NCBI GenBank assembly: GCA_049487715.1
Contig: CP150564.1
Coordinates: 248,001 to 312,000 of the forward strand
DNA from: Pycnococcus provasolii
Taxonomy: Eukaryota > Chlorophyta > Pseudoscourfieldiophyceae > Pseudoscourfieldiales
Length of the DNA: 64,000 bases
Direction: 5' to 3'
Made by a program: the position numbers and the translations under genes. The notes under the pieces were generated by a model. That model did no database searches. It was not told the origin of the DNA and worked only from the letters and a program-made list of their open reading frames with translations. This document shows positions 41,109 through 51,400 of the stretch, piece after piece (the first letter of the stretch is position 1; each line of letters opens with the position of its first letter).

Positions 41109-41831
41109 ATGGAGGCGAGCACCACTCTGGCGGCCGTCGCGTCAGTCGCACGGCGCATGCACGAAGGTCACGACGCTGCGCACGACTTTGCGCACGTCGA
41201 GCGAGTGCGACGACTTGCGGCGTCGCTCGCCGGTGAGGATGAGAATTTGCTGCCCCGCGCAGACGCATGGCTTGCGGAGGTAGCAGCGCTCCTCCACGAC
41301 ATCAAGGACTACAAACAAGGATACGCTGACGGTGATACGGAAATCGAGGCACGCTCTATATTGAAGGAAGTGGGCGTGGAAGCGCAGGCCACAGAAGATA
41401 TCCTCTACGCAATTTCGGAGTGTGGATTTAAGAAGAGCCTGCCACATAGTGACGGAAGGCCCCCCGCTCATGCGCGCCCACCTTCGGAACGAGCTTCAGC
41501 CCTCAGAGACATTCTCAACGACGCGGATCTGCTGGACGCGATTGGTGCCATTGGTGTGGCGAGATGCTTCGCTTTCGGCGGCAAACGTGACCGCCTTCTG
41601 TACAATCCCGACGGCCCTGATAACGACGGCGATGGGGAAGCCTTGACACAGGAGGCGTACGCTCAACGAAGTCAAGGGCAGTCTTACAGTCTCGACCACT
41701 TTGGAGAAAAGCTCTTCAAGCTGAAGGCGCTTATGCGCACAAAGGCAGGTGCCGCACGCGCCACTCAGAGGCACGACTTCATGGTTGCCTTCGTTCAACA
41801 GTTCAAGGCTGAGCGAGAAGGGCGCGCGTAG
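41109..41831 (+). CDS. HD-domain phosphohydrolase (YedJ-like)
   Basis: A 240-residue metal-dependent hydrolase. HD-superfamily residues: AHDFAHVERV gives the first His motif, AALLHDIKDY the central His-Asp, and LNDADLLDAIGAIGVAR the distal Asp. FAFGGKRDR and HFGEKLFKLKALMRTKAG follow as in the YedJ/YpgQ-type family, whose members act on nucleotides. The start chosen is the ATG at 41109. An in-frame ATG at 40986 would add 41 residues but lies only 35 bp after the preceding stop, so it is less likely unless it encodes a presequence. The substrate is not evident. Confidence 0.82.
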   Translation: MEASTTLAAVASVARRMHEGHDAAHDFAHVERVRRLAASLAGEDENLLPRADAWLAEVAALLHDIKDYKQGYADGDTEIEARSILKEVGVEAQATEDILYAISECGFKKSLPHSDGRPPAHARPPSERASALRDILNDADLLDAIGAIGVARCFAFGGKRDRLLYNPDGPDNDGDGEALTQEAYAQRSQGQSYSLDHFGEKLFKLKALMRTKAGAARATQRHDFMVAFVQQFKAEREGRA

Positions 41832-41928
41832 TGACTTTGTCTGATAATCAAAAAAGAAAAGCTCTGTTTACATTAGATTCATTGAGGGCGATGTCATCAC
41901 AGCAGCGCGTCCATTTACCAATATTTGA

Positions 41929-43114
41929 TCACTGGTTCGACTGCACGAAATTGCGCACGCTCCGAAACACCTCGTCACCCTTGTCATAGAGGTCATTGTG
42001 ACCTCGGCCCTTGACGGTCACGAAAGCCTTGTTTAAGCACGGCCATGCGCGGTACAGCTCCAGTCCCAGCTCCATTGGCACGATATCATCGTAGTCGCCA
42101 TGGAACATGAGCAAGGGCGTGTGTGCGAGCGGGCCAATGGGCTTACTCGTTCGGGTATTCGTCCTGTTGTTTGAATTCATCGCCAGCCCGAGGCTGTCGA
42201 AGCGATCTTTGACGAGTAAGCGGAGAAGCGGCCCGGGAACGAGCGAGCCGTACGCCATCACAGCCACGTCCGTGATGGATGTGAAGGCTGAGAAGAGCAC
42301 GAGTCCGCGCACGTTACGCCTACTGGCCATGGACACGCTCACTGCGGTGCCAAGGCTCTCGCCCACGAGGAAGATGTCGCGTCCCACGTTCAGGCGCCCG
42401 GAGCTCGGCAATGTGATCGACAAATGCGTCGGCGTCAGCGTGTATGCCACTCTCCGAAGGACTCGCGGCATTCGAGGAGAAGGATTTCTTGCCCGCACTT
42501 TCCAGGCTGGCACGCGCCACCTCCGCCGGCGCGTAGCGCGGGTCACTGCGTCCGTACCCGCGGTAGTCCATGATAGCAACACCGCACCCTCCAGTCGCCG
42601 TGCGCAGCGCCGCGCAGAGCCAGATGCGGTGTGCGACATGGCCTGCATTTCCGTGAAAAAGAACGAGCGTCGTGCGATCTCTTGCGAGCGGCAGAGGCGG
42701 CAGGTAGTAACCGTGCACAACCGCGCCGGAGCCGTCTTTGACGGGAACAAACACGTCAACGATTCCCTCGACGGCGGCACCGTGCCTAGCACGCATTGTG
42801 CTCGCGCTTGCCACTTCCGCCGCTTCTCCTGGAAAGTACATGACGCGTCTTTGAAAGGTGTACAGCATTGCCAGCGCCCCGGCGTACGCGACGCCAGCCA
42901 CCTTAATTGTGCTTGCGAGCCCGCTTATTGCGCGCGCACACACGACGCGCGAGCGCGACTTGAGTTCCCCCAGCTTTGAGTTTGGTCGCGGCGCGCCACC
43001 CCCCGAGGCGGCGGGTCCAGCGCGCGACGCGACGGCGCGCGCACCGCCTCCGTTGTACGGCGGTCGCACGCGCCTCCACAGTCGCCCGAACGAGAATCCG
43101 TGCGGTTCCGCCAT
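41929..43114 (-). CDS. Membrane-anchored alpha/beta hydrolase, BEM46/ABHD17-like (frame-shifted)
   Basis: A serine hydrolase starting at the ATG at 43112-43114. A basic N-terminus leads to a membrane helix (IKVAGVAYAGALAMLYTFQ). Then come the fold's early signature RRVMYFPGE, the oxyanion loop LVLFHGNAGHVAHR, and GVAIMDYRGYGRSD. The frame then degenerates at about 42395. The nucleophile elbow FLVGESLGTAVS, HGDYDDIVP with the acid and KGRGHNDLY with the catalytic His continue in a second frame ending at 41929. A one-base change in the GGG near 42395-42400 joins them. The domain order and lengths match BEM46/ABHD13/ABHD17 proteins, which include protein depalmitoylases. Confidence 0.8.
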
Positions 43115-43268
43115 GCAAACGCAAGCAAGGGAACGCTCGGAGGGGCAACAAAAAACGACGACGACGGGCAACAAAGGGGACCCGACCACCACCACCACCA
43201 CCACGAGGAGAGAGAGATTTGAATCCCACAAAAGTTAGTTAAGGGTACAACACGAGACTGAGCACACC

Positions 43269-43302
43269 GTAACCCTAACCCTAACCCTAACCCTAACCCT
43301 AA
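43269..43302. promoter_or_regulatory. Five-unit CCCTAA array in a divergent promoter
   Basis: CCCTAA repeats lie in the 347-bp gap between the minus-strand hydrolase gene (ATG about 155 bp away) and the plus-strand LRR gene (ATG 160 bp away). They are followed on the plus strand by a 90-bp pyrimidine tract (CTTCCCTCTCCCTCTCCC and on) leading to the LRR gene. Confidence 0.6.
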
Positions 43303-43461
43303 TCCTTCCCTCTCCCTCTCCCTCTCTGCTCCCTTCTCCCCTTCCCTCTCTTCTCCCGCCCTCCGTCCTCGTCCTTCCCCCTTCCCCCGGGAGAGGTCAA
43401 AAGGTGCGCGCCCAACGTACCTTTACAAAATACAAAAGAAGAAGAAGAAGAAGAAATAGAA

Positions 43462-45735
43462 ATGGACGACCTCACGCCGCGCGCCGCACTCACAGCCTCG
43501 CACCCGCTGCACCTGCACGACCAAAACGTTCACGGGCACGTTCGCACGCCGCAGTTCGACGGAGTCGGCCAGGTGTGCGGTGGTGGGCAACCCGCGGGTG
43601 GGGCCGGGGGCGGGCGTCTGGGCACGATAAGTCGGTCAACGCAAGTGCCACTGCAAGGAATTATGCAGGGGCAAGTGCTCAGGGTGCACACGCACTTCGA
43701 GAGAGCGGAACGACGAACGCGACCGTGCACGCAAGTCCGAACGCGGGAATCGCGAGCCTCGAGGAATGGGCGAAACACATAAACGCCGACAACGCAAAGA
43801 GCTTAACGAGCCTGGATATCAGCCATAACGCCATACGCGACGTTGGGCAACTCGCAAGGTACTGCCCACGCATAGAGGACCTTCGGATCGGAAACAACGC
43901 ACTGCACCACGACCCGGTAAACAACGCGGTATGTGGACTGCACACTTTGCAGGCGCTCGCGCGCACGCTCAGGACGCTCAGCCTGAGGGGTAACGCTATC
44001 GCAAGCGACGATACGGGTGCACCGGCACAGAGCCCGTACCTCTTCGCGAGTATGCGCGCGCTCGTTAGCCTCGACCTTGCACGGTGCGCGCTCAGAGCGT
44101 TGCCAAACGTCTCCGGATGCGTGAGCCTGCAGAAGCTCGACGTGAGCGGCAACGCACAGCTTGGAAGCCTGGCGGACGCGCCGACGCGCCTGCCTCGCAA
44201 CATTCGGGCGCTTAGGCTGCACGCCACCAGTGTGCGAAGCGTGCTGCAGCTCAAGTACCTCACGCCGTTCGTGCAGCTGCGCGAGCTCACGCTTGCTAAG
44301 ACGCCGCTCGCAAACTTGACGACGCAGATGTGGCGCGTCGACCACAGGTCAACCGCGCTCGCGCTGATACCTCGCCTCGTCAGTCTTGACGGAGAGAACT
44401 GCCGCGCGAGCTGCGCGTGGGTCAGCTGCGCGCGCGGTGTTTTCCGAAACAGCCGTGGCGGTTGGGACGAAAGGGCTCTGAGCTTGCTTGCGGAGGACAG
44501 AGAGGACGAACTTATGGAGTACCTGAGCGTCTGCTGCCCGCTCATTTCATATGAAGGCGATGTGAGATACGCCGAGGAGGAGCTTACGACTAGTACGGAG
44601 TTACTGTTCCCAGGCAACAGCGTTGATGGTGGCTGGGGCGATGCCGCCGACCCAGCCGCCCGCACCGTCGTCCGCACCGCAGCCGGTGCAAGAAGAGCCT
44701 GTGCGGGAGGAACGAATGACAAACGCGATATCGCAGGCAGCCTTCGACGCGGTGATGGCAAGAGCGGAACGCGCAGAGGCGGCGGCTGCATCGGCTGAAC
44801 GACGCGCTGCTGCGGCGGAGAGTGCGGCGCGAGCTGCATCAGCGGCGGTGGAGGAACTGCGAGAGGAGGTGAAAAGGCTTGCGGCGACGGTGCCGCCTTC
44901 GTTCGATCTCTTCAACACCGCGTCTATCAACCATGCTCAAGATGTGAGCGAGGAGAGTGCGGAGGATGACGAACAACGACATCGCACAGACATGCTGCCC
45001 ATATCTCCTGTGACGGTCATTGATGAGGACCAGCTCGAGGAGGAGGACGAGGAGGAGGATACGATGTATTCTGAGCAGCGTTCGATATCGCTGATGGCGA
45101 CGCGCGCAACGGACCTGACTGCGATGACGCCTGGCGTGACGCAGGACTTAAGTCAGCTAAGCGACGCGGGCACGACTCCAACATGGCTCGCGACGGCGGT
45201 AAAGGAGCAAGGGCAGGTGGTGTCGTCATCGAAGAATTTGGAAACACCCGCCGCGACCATGACGACGAGCCAGGTTAGCGACGTGGGCACGACTCCAACA
45301 TGGCTTGCGACGGCCGTGAAGGAGCAAGGGCAGGTGGTGTCGTCATCGAAGAATTTGGATACACCCGCCGCGACCATGACGACGAGCCAGGTTAGCGACG
45401 CGGGCACGACTCCAACATGGCTTGCGACGGCCGTGAAGGAGGAGGGGTCGTTTGGCAGCGTCATCGCTGACAATGCACCAGAGGAGACCGCTCCGAGCTG
45501 GCTTGCGGCGGCGGATGACGAAGTGAAAGTGATGCCTCCTTCAAGGCTGGCAAGTGAGGTATCACGTACACCAACCTGGTTACATAATGCCGTGGACGAC
45601 CTCGGCAATGACGATGTCACACCATCCGTCACAGGTGGAGCAGGAGGTCGTGTTGATAAAGATGCAGATCTCGTGCAACCGCCGAGCAACGTGAAGAGGC
45701 TCGCCATGCAGGCTGCACGCGCGGCTGTTCGTTAA
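43462..45735 (+). CDS. Leucine-rich-repeat protein with coiled coil and TPTWLATAV repeats (two frame changes)
   Basis: Three overlapping frames give one coherent protein of about 755 residues. From the ATG at 43462 an N-terminal Gly-rich region (MDDLTPRAALTASHPLHLH) runs until a G/C-run near 43600-43625. There the frame changes into SLEEWAKHINADNAKSLTSL. About six LRRs follow (SLTSLDISHNAIRDVGQL, LRTLSLRGNAIAS, LVSLDLARCALRALPN, LQKLDVSGNAQLGS). An LRR cap ends at LVSLDGENCR. A second change in a GGGG run near 44635 leads into an Ala/Arg/Glu coiled coil (ARAERAEAAAASAERRAAAA). Three copies of a 39-residue repeat containing GTTPTWLATAVKEQGQ follow, with a related unit APSWLAAAD. LRR plus coiled coil resembles axonemal or centriolar LRR proteins, which is an inference. 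TGTAA occurs soon after the stop. Confidence 0.68.
45161..45460 (+). repeat. 117-bp coding tandem repeat
   Basis: Copies start with GCGACG(C/T)GGGCACGAC at 45161, 45278 and 45395, exactly 117 bp apart (39 codons). The copies are almost identical at the nucleotide level, so the expansion is recent. The third copy diverges after about 55 bp. Confidence 0.85.
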
Positions 45736-45839
45736 ATATTTTTTAAAATTTTCTTTTGTAACAAGTGAATATCACTAATAACCTGATTGCCAACTACCAT
45801 ACACATATCACCACCACACGCAAATGAAGAAAAAGATGG

Positions 45840-46433
45840 TCAACGCAGAGCCTTTTCCCAAAACAACGCCTGACCAGCCTCAGGGTCAAGCTCGTACGCT
45901 TGGAATCCATACTTTTCGTACGACTTCTTTGCCGACTCGTTGTTGCTGAGTACTTCTAGTGTCAGCTTGCAGCACCCTCTCGCCCTCGCTTCTTCTTCAA
46001 TCAGCTTGAGCATCTGAGGTGCGATGCCGCATCCTCTGTGAGACGGCTTCACATACACGTCGTGAATGTTGCACAGCGGAAGAGCCTTGAACGTGCTGAA
46101 TCCCATGAGCGAGTTGCATAAACCAACTGGTACGCTATTTTCGTCGAATGCCGCCACGGACATTGCCCCAGGAACTTCGTTCAGTTTGGCACCGACCGTG
46201 CGCACGACGTCTGGTGTAAGAGGAGTGGCACCGCCCATGGCGTCGGAGGCGTACTGGTCAAGGAGCGCGCCAACCATGGTGCAGTCTTCGTCGGAGGACA
46301 GGTCCAGGAATCTGCACGTGACGTGTTTGGTTGCCGAGGGTGTTGTGAGCGCACGCCGACGAAGACGGCTCTTCGCGCAGCCTCGGTTTGTGTGATGCTT
46401 TGCGCGTGCACGACATGTCAGGCTTGTCATCAT
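45840..46433 (-). CDS. GNAT-family N-acetyltransferase with basic presequence
   Basis: A 197-residue acetyltransferase from the ATG at 46431-46433. The first 40 residues are Arg/Thr-rich without acidic residues (RARAKHHTNRGCAKSRLRRR), like a plastid or mitochondrial transit peptide. The GNAT core follows, with VAAFDENSVPVGLCN and motif A IHDVYVKPSHRGCGIAPQML holding the acetyl-CoA loop (RGCGIA). LTLEVLSNNESAKKSYEKYG is motif B. The acceptor substrate is unknown. TTAGGG motifs lie 65-80 bp upstream. Confidence 0.85.
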   Translation of the reverse strand: MMTSLTCRARAKHHTNRGCAKSRLRRRALTTPSATKHVTCRFLDLSSDEDCTMVGALLDQYASDAMGGATPLTPDVVRTVGAKLNEVPGAMSVAAFDENSVPVGLCNSLMGFSTFKALPLCNIHDVYVKPSHRGCGIAPQMLKLIEEEARARGCCKLTLEVLSNNESAKKSYEKYGFQAYELDPEAGQALFWEKALR

Positions 46434-46499
46434 GGGTGAGGAGGGCGGGAGGGTCAGGGCAGGGAACGAAATCAACGAAGGGGAGGGAACAATGAAGGA

Positions 46500-46514
46500 T
46501 TAGGGTTAGGGTTA
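46500..46514. promoter_or_regulatory. TTAGGG pair upstream of the GNAT gene
   Basis: TTAGGGTTAGGGTTA lies 67 bp before the GNAT ATG on the minus strand and just after the 3' end of the next minus gene. GA-rich DNA (pyrimidine on the coding strand) separates it from the ATG. Confidence 0.5.
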
Positions 46515-46545
46515 CAGTCCCTGAGAATAAATTACGCCACGCTCA

Positions 46546-47682
46546 TCAGTAGACGATCGTCTTGTTCCCGTGAAGAAGCAGACGGTTGTCGACGTGGAGG
46601 CGAAGCGCCCGCGCAAGGCAGTAGCGCTCGAGGTCGCGTCCCTTACGCTTCAAATCAGACACGTCGTCCCTGTGCGAGACGTGCGCGACTTCCTGAACAA
46701 TGATGGGACCCGCGTCGAGCTCCGAGCTGACGTAGTGCGCCGTGGCGCCAATCAGCTTCACGCCACGCGTGTGAGCGCGGTGGTAAGGTCGCGCGCCCTC
46801 GAATGCCGGGAGAAAGCTGTGGTGGATGTTTATGCACTTGCCCGCCCACTCTTCACAGAACTCCTCGCTCATCACCTGCATGTAACGTGCAAGCACGACG
46901 CAGTCCACCTTCGCGTCGTTCAGCAGACGTCGCATCGCCTTCTCCTGCTTTTCCTTCGCAGCGCCAAGGTCGCCGTTGCTGTCATTCGGCGATATGGGAA
47001 TGTGGTGGAAGGGAACGTGGAATTTCTCGGCGATGTGCCGTCCTGGCTCGAGGTGGTTGGACGCGACGAGCGCTATTTCGCAGTCCAGTTCACCGTTCGC
47101 GTGTCGTATCAACAGGTCCCAGAGGCAGTGGTCCACCTTCGAAACAAGGATGGCCACCCGCTTCTTTTCGCTTCGTTTGTGCATCTGCCAGTTCATGTTA
47201 AAGCGTGAGGCTGTTGCGTCGATGGCTGTCTCGAGTGCTGACGTGTCCCTTCCCTGGTGCAGTTCGCTGAGGTCGACTGTGATTCTCTGGTAGAACATCG
47301 GAACGTTTCCGTCGTCGTGCGAGGTTGTGTGCTGGTCACTCGAGATTATGTTGCACCCGTATCCGTAGAAGAGCTGCGCGAGTGCGGCGATGACACCCTT
47401 CTGGTCCGGGCACGACACGAGCACGTCAGCGACGTTCGTGTTGTTCCTAAGCTCGTCGTCGTCGTCGAGTTGTTGCGTGCTATTTTTCTCCTTGTCGACG
47501 TTGAGCGTGGGCCCACCGCTGCTATTAGGTACGACCGCCGCGTTGCATGTTGCGAGTTGACGTTGCCGCGGAATCCGAAGGTAGTGCGTGGAAACTGAGT
47601 GCAGTGAATGATGCCGGCGTAATCCGTGGCAGTTGCGCGTCTTCAACATCGAGGCAAGTGCTGATGATGATGAGCCGGACAT
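46546..47682 (-). CDS. purU: Formyltetrahydrofolate deformylase (PurU), organellar
   Basis: A 378-residue enzyme that hydrolyses 10-formyl-THF to formate and THF, needed for photorespiratory glycine metabolism in plants. The first 60 residues are Ser/Arg/His-rich with no acidic residues until about 62, consistent with a mitochondrial or plastid presequence. An ACT domain follows (VLVSCPDQKGVIAALAQLFY). The formyltransferase fold comes next, with KVDHCLWDLL and ALVASNHL. Catalytic residues are visible: Asn and His in INIHHSFLPAF and Asp in ATAHYVSSELDAGPI. The length matches plant enzymes. The ATG is at 47680-47682. Confidence 0.93.
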   Translation of the reverse strand: MSGSSSSALASMLKTRNCHGLRRHHSLHSVSTHYLRIPRQRQLATCNAAVVPNSSGGPTLNVDKEKNSTQQLDDDDELRNNTNVADVLVSCPDQKGVIAALAQLFYGYGCNIISSDQHTTSHDDGNVPMFYQRITVDLSELHQGRDTSALETAIDATASRFNMNWQMHKRSEKKRVAILVSKVDHCLWDLLIRHANGELDCEIALVASNHLEPGRHIAEKFHVPFHHIPISPNDSNGDLGAAKEKQEKAMRRLLNDAKVDCVVLARYMQVMSEEFCEEWAGKCINIHHSFLPAFEGARPYHRAHTRGVKLIGATAHYVSSELDAGPIIVQEVAHVSHRDDVSDLKRKGRDLERYCLARALRLHVDNRLLLHGNKTIVY

Positions 47683-48560
47683 GTCAAGGAAAGGAGGAGT
47701 TTTGTGGTGACGAGGAAGTGAAGAGTGGGGGCGGACAGGAAAGTGGACAGAAAGAGAGAAAGGGCACTCACTGGATAAGGCTGTAGGGGATATTTGCCAA
47801 CAAGGTGAAAGGACGGGAAGATGTGAAGGACTTGAAGTTGAAGGACGGGAAGGTGGGAAGGTGTGAAGGATCAAGGACGGGAAGGTGGGAAGGTGGGAAG
47901 CACGTGAAGGTGTGGGGGGAGACGGAGAGACCCCCAAGATGTTAGGGTTAGGGTTAGGGTTAGGGTCGACTCCGCTCCTTCCCTCCTGCATCCCGAATCA
48001 GTGGAATCACGCAGATAGCAGATGCGCGGAGTCCCCCGAGGGTCGAGGGCGTTCCCCCCAGGCTGCCAGGGGCATTCTCCGACCCTACTCCCCGACCAAA
48101 TAAATGCACAAATTCAGACACGCGCCTGCACCCCGGGGGTCTGGCCGTCGGGAGCCAGGTGGCAGTTGATTGATTGGCGCATCCCAGCATTCTAGGGTAG
48201 GGCAGCCTCGGAAAACGGAAAAGGTGGCCCCATCACATACCCGGTAAACTTTAGTCTAAGGTTGTTCTGTTTTTCAGACCACACGGGACCATACGGACAG
48301 ACGGGTCCACACGGATTCGATTCGTCCCCCACTCCGAAACGTGCGCGTGCCCTTTCCACCCTACCCTGTTTCCACACTGGACTATCCATAGCCCTTTGAT
48401 ACCTCTCTTTGTGACTCCCCTCCCCCTCGCCCTCCCCTCGCATCAATCAATACATACGTCCACGTCCTCCGTCACCATCTTCTTCATCAGCATCTTCATC
48501 TTTGTCTTTGTCAAGCACCTTCATCTTCATCTTTCTCATTCATCTTTCTGGACCCATATC
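47683..48560. promoter_or_regulatory. Divergent region with TTAGGG array and purine minisatellite
   Basis: Between purU (minus) and the TCP11-like gene (plus). A purine-rich degenerate repeat (GGACGGGAAGGTGGGAAGG) spans about 47804-47918. A four-unit TTAGGG array lies at 47942-47967, about 260 bp from the purU ATG. The purine stretch is pyrimidine-rich on the purU coding strand. The remainder (48000-48400) is GC-rich without a gene, and 48410-48550 is a pyrimidine-rich leader for the forward gene. Confidence 0.5.
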
Positions 48561-50597
48561 ATGGTCTCTAGCCCAGTACCTGTCGTTGAGGTATACAGGG
48601 GTGTATCCGCAACATCAACCTCTCCTCTTCAACAGGTGCCTCCTCCCTCATCATCATCATCGTCATCGTCATCGTTCGTGTACGCGTCGTCGTTCGACAT
48701 CTCGTCCATCGCGCAAACGGTCAAGCCCATTCCGCATGCGGTTCAAAAGAAGTGGACATCGACGACACAGCATGAAGAACTGGACGACGACGCGAAAAGG
48801 ATCCTGAAAACCAACAAAATCGAACTCAAACTGCAAAACGCGCAGAAAAATAGATACAAGCACCTACACACAATCACAACCAAGGCGTGCACGCAAGGAC
48901 GACGCGCAGCGCAAATCAAAACCAGGCGAATCGAAAAGTACGCCAACAAGCACAGAAAGTGCACGGCGCGCCTGCAGCGTGCGGAGGAAAGGCGACTCCA
49001 GAAACTTGCCGAGGTGGCGCAGAAGGCGGCGTCGACGTCGCCCGATGCCGAGAGCGTCGTTCTGCAGAAGAAGATGCTCGACGGCGCGGCTGCGAAGGAG
49101 AAGAAAATGGCGCTGCACGAAAGGATGCTGGCGGCGGATAAACGAAGGGCGGTGGTGATGGAACAAAAGACGAAGAAGAACAAGAAGACGCAAGCCGCGC
49201 TCGTCATCCAAAAGGCGTGGAGAGCGCAGCGTTCGAACACCTTCACGTGCGCGTGGAAACGCCTGCGCGGTGCCGGCAGTCTGGTCGCAGACGAGCAGGC
49301 TGTGGAATTTGACGCGCTCGCGAGGAACCTTCAGAATCCGAGCGTCCTTCGTGATGCACGCGTTGTCATTCGACGCTCGACGCAGCGCGTCGTGGCACGC
49401 CTGCCACCCGCCGCTCGCCCCGCAGCCAGGCTTGAACGACGCTGCGCCGCGGGATGTCCAGGACGCGTTGCGCTCGCGGCGGTGATGGCAGCATGCCACC
49501 CCGACACGATGCCAGAGCCAACACTCGTGCCGCTGGCGAGGACTCTCGCTCACGCACTCGTGAGCGGTGAGCTGAACGCCATCGATGCGGCGTGGATGCG
49601 TTGGACCGCGGCGTTCGCGGCGTGGCGCGCGCGCGACGCGCCTCGCCTTGGCGCGGAGCTCCGCCAGATGGCGGCGCGGCTGGCACGTAGCGCAGCTCGC
49701 GCTGCGGCTGGCGCGCGTGTCGCGGAAGAAGATGCACAGATGATCGAGACGGCGGCTGATGACGACGTCGCGCTGCTGCGCGCCGCCGTGCGCGCTGTAC
49801 AGGGACCGCGCGCCGCCGTGGAGTTGGAGGAGGAGGTGGAGGCGGCGCGGCACGCTGGTGCGACGGAGGCGGCGGAGAGGCGCGAGAGGGCGGAACGCCG
49901 CCAGGCGTCGACCACCTCGTGGCTGGAGGCGGCGGAGGTGTGGAGGGTGGAAGAGCAGCTGGAGATGATGGAGGTGGTGGAGGCACCGTCCGTCGTGCAG
50001 ATGCGAAGTGGACGTGGGCGAGCCGCCACACCCGCGCCGGACGCGCGCCTTCCGCCCGCGCCGACGCGCGAGGCTGAGGCGAGGGCGGGCATCGCTCTGC
50101 TGTGGCTGGCTGCGCCAACATCGCAGCAGCAGCAGCTGGAGGAACAGAGCCTCCCTCACCTGCTCACGGCGGCGGAGGTGCGAAGGGTCGCGGCGGCAGC
50201 CGAGCTCATGCGCCGCACCGCGCTTGCTGCCGCCGCCGCTCTCGCGCACAGCGCCGTGGGAGGCAGGGATGCCGAGGGCGCCGCCCGACGCGCTCTCGCC
50301 GTGCTTGGCGGTGGAGGCGACGAGGACGCAATTGCGCTGGCCGCAACGCCGCCGGATGGTGACGAGGCGGTAACGACGCGAACGATGCGCGCGGTGGCGG
50401 CGCGGCCTGCGCTCACCCGCGGCGTGGTGCGCGCGTGTGCGGCTCGTCTGCGTGGAGCATCGGCCACTGCGGAGCTGCGTCGCGTCGCTGGCACCGCGGC
50501 GCCGGCTCTGGAGGAGCCGGTGGATGGCGCAGCCGCTATTCTCATGTCAGCGGCGCACGTACTGGCTCGCTTGCATCCGACTTTTTTCCAGGAGTGA
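48561..50597 (+). CDS. TCP11-like IQ-motif protein
   Basis: A 678-residue protein from the ATG at 48561. After a Ser-rich N-terminus comes a long basic helical region (about 70-230: RRIEKYANKHRKCTARLQRA and similar). It ends in an IQ motif (ALVIQKAWRAQRSN) that would bind calmodulin or a light chain. The C-terminal 430 residues are helical, Ala/Arg-rich and resemble the TCP11 domain, with LARNLQNPSVLRDARVVIRR, VMAACHPDTMPEP and LARTLAHALVSGE. Plant TCP11-like proteins have the same IQ plus TCP11 order. The strong Ala/Arg bias makes motif comparison less secure. TGTAA lies about 65 bp after the stop. Confidence 0.6.
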   Translation: MVSSPVPVVEVYRGVSATSTSPLQQVPPPSSSSSSSSSFVYASSFDISSIAQTVKPIPHAVQKKWTSTTQHEELDDDAKRILKTNKIELKLQNAQKNRYKHLHTITTKACTQGRRAAQIKTRRIEKYANKHRKCTARLQRAEERRLQKLAEVAQKAASTSPDAESVVLQKKMLDGAAAKEKKMALHERMLAADKRRAVVMEQKTKKNKKTQAALVIQKAWRAQRSNTFTCAWKRLRGAGSLVADEQAVEFDALARNLQNPSVLRDARVVIRRSTQRVVARLPPAARPAARLERRCAAGCPGRVALAAVMAACHPDTMPEPTLVPLARTLAHALVSGELNAIDAAWMRWTAAFAAWRARDAPRLGAELRQMAARLARSAARAAAGARVAEEDAQMIETAADDDVALLRAAVRAVQGPRAAVELEEEVEAARHAGATEAAERRERAERRQASTTSWLEAAEVWRVEEQLEMMEVVEAPSVVQMRSGRGRAATPAPDARLPPAPTREAEARAGIALLWLAAPTSQQQQLEEQSLPHLLTAAEVRRVAAAAELMRRTALAAAAALAHSAVGGRDAEGAARRALAVLGGGGDEDAIALAATPPDGDEAVTTRTMRAVAARPALTRGVVRACAARLRGASATAELRRVAGTAAPALEEPVDGAAAILMSAAHVLARLHPTFFQE

Positions 50598-50792
50598 GCT
50601 TAAATGACGTTGAAGTTGAATCAAACATGTTGATGAATGGGAGGTGTAGTTTTTGATTGGGATTGTAACCACCGTCTGTGAATTTTTGTTACTTAACCAA
50701 CATCTTGTTCTTTTTCCAACAACAACAACATCATCATCCAACAAGTCACCCATAACCCATAACCCTTCATTCGCCACTATGTGTTCCTCTGA

Positions 50793-51400
50793 CTAAATTC
50801 CAGCCACCAGCTTCGACGCGGTGCTCATCACGCCAGCGACGACAGAGTCAGGCACAGCAGAAACAATACCGCCCGCCATCTGCTTCGACGTCTTTGCCAC
50901 AGCGGGAAGAATTCCAACATCACGGCGTGACACCGCCCGTAAATCGGCGGAAAAACGTTGGGCCGTTATCCTAGTAGTAGAGATTTGGTTCATTGGTTGT
51001 GGATGTATGTTAGTCAATTCTTCAAAGTTTGTTGAGAATTCACAAATTGTACCTTCAGCTTTTTGCAGAATTCGTGCCACTCATCACGATTGAGGCGGTT
51101 GTTGCCGTCGTGATCCACGAGCTTGACCAGTTCCTTTATTTTGGACTTGGATGGCGGGTCTTCCCATCCAGGAAGCCTTTTGTTGAGGTGATTGTACAGC
51201 ATAAGAATCGCGCTGGATATTTCTGCGGTGTCGAGCTCGCCAGACTTGTCCTCGTCCACGGCATCAAATGCCTTGTCGCAGGCGATGCGAAAGACGTAGG
51301 GGTAAGCAAGCACGCCAGCGCCGACGGCAAAGCCGATTCCCACAGCGACTCCGGCAATCACCTTCAGGACCTGGTTGTCGTCTTTCTTCTCCTCCGGCAT
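50793..51400 (-). CDS. EF-hand protein with N-terminal membrane helix, one intron
   Basis: A small calcium-binding membrane protein. Exon 1 is 51053-51400 (116 codons from the ATG at 51398-51400). It contains a transmembrane segment (VIAGVAVGIGFAVGAGVLAY) and two EF-hands. EF1 is DEDKSGELDTAE and EF2 is DHDGNNRLNRDE, both with the usual acidic ligands. The donor CTGAAG|GTACAA at 51052 is followed by a 3' part. The only frame giving a sensible end is MAGGIVSAVPDSVVAGVMST, ending at 50793. It needs an acceptor near 50880, which makes an intron of about 173 bp. Acceptor choice is uncertain. Without splicing the frame stops 13 codons into the intron. Confidence 0.7.

Noticed and set aside
42976-43242. 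Small plus-strand open frames over the hydrolase N-terminus
   Set aside because: They are opposite the hydrolase coding exon and rich in Arg and Pro.
48864-50249. 461-residue minus-strand open frame
   Set aside because: It is an Arg/His/Leu-rich shadow of the GC-rich TCP11-like gene, with no motif.
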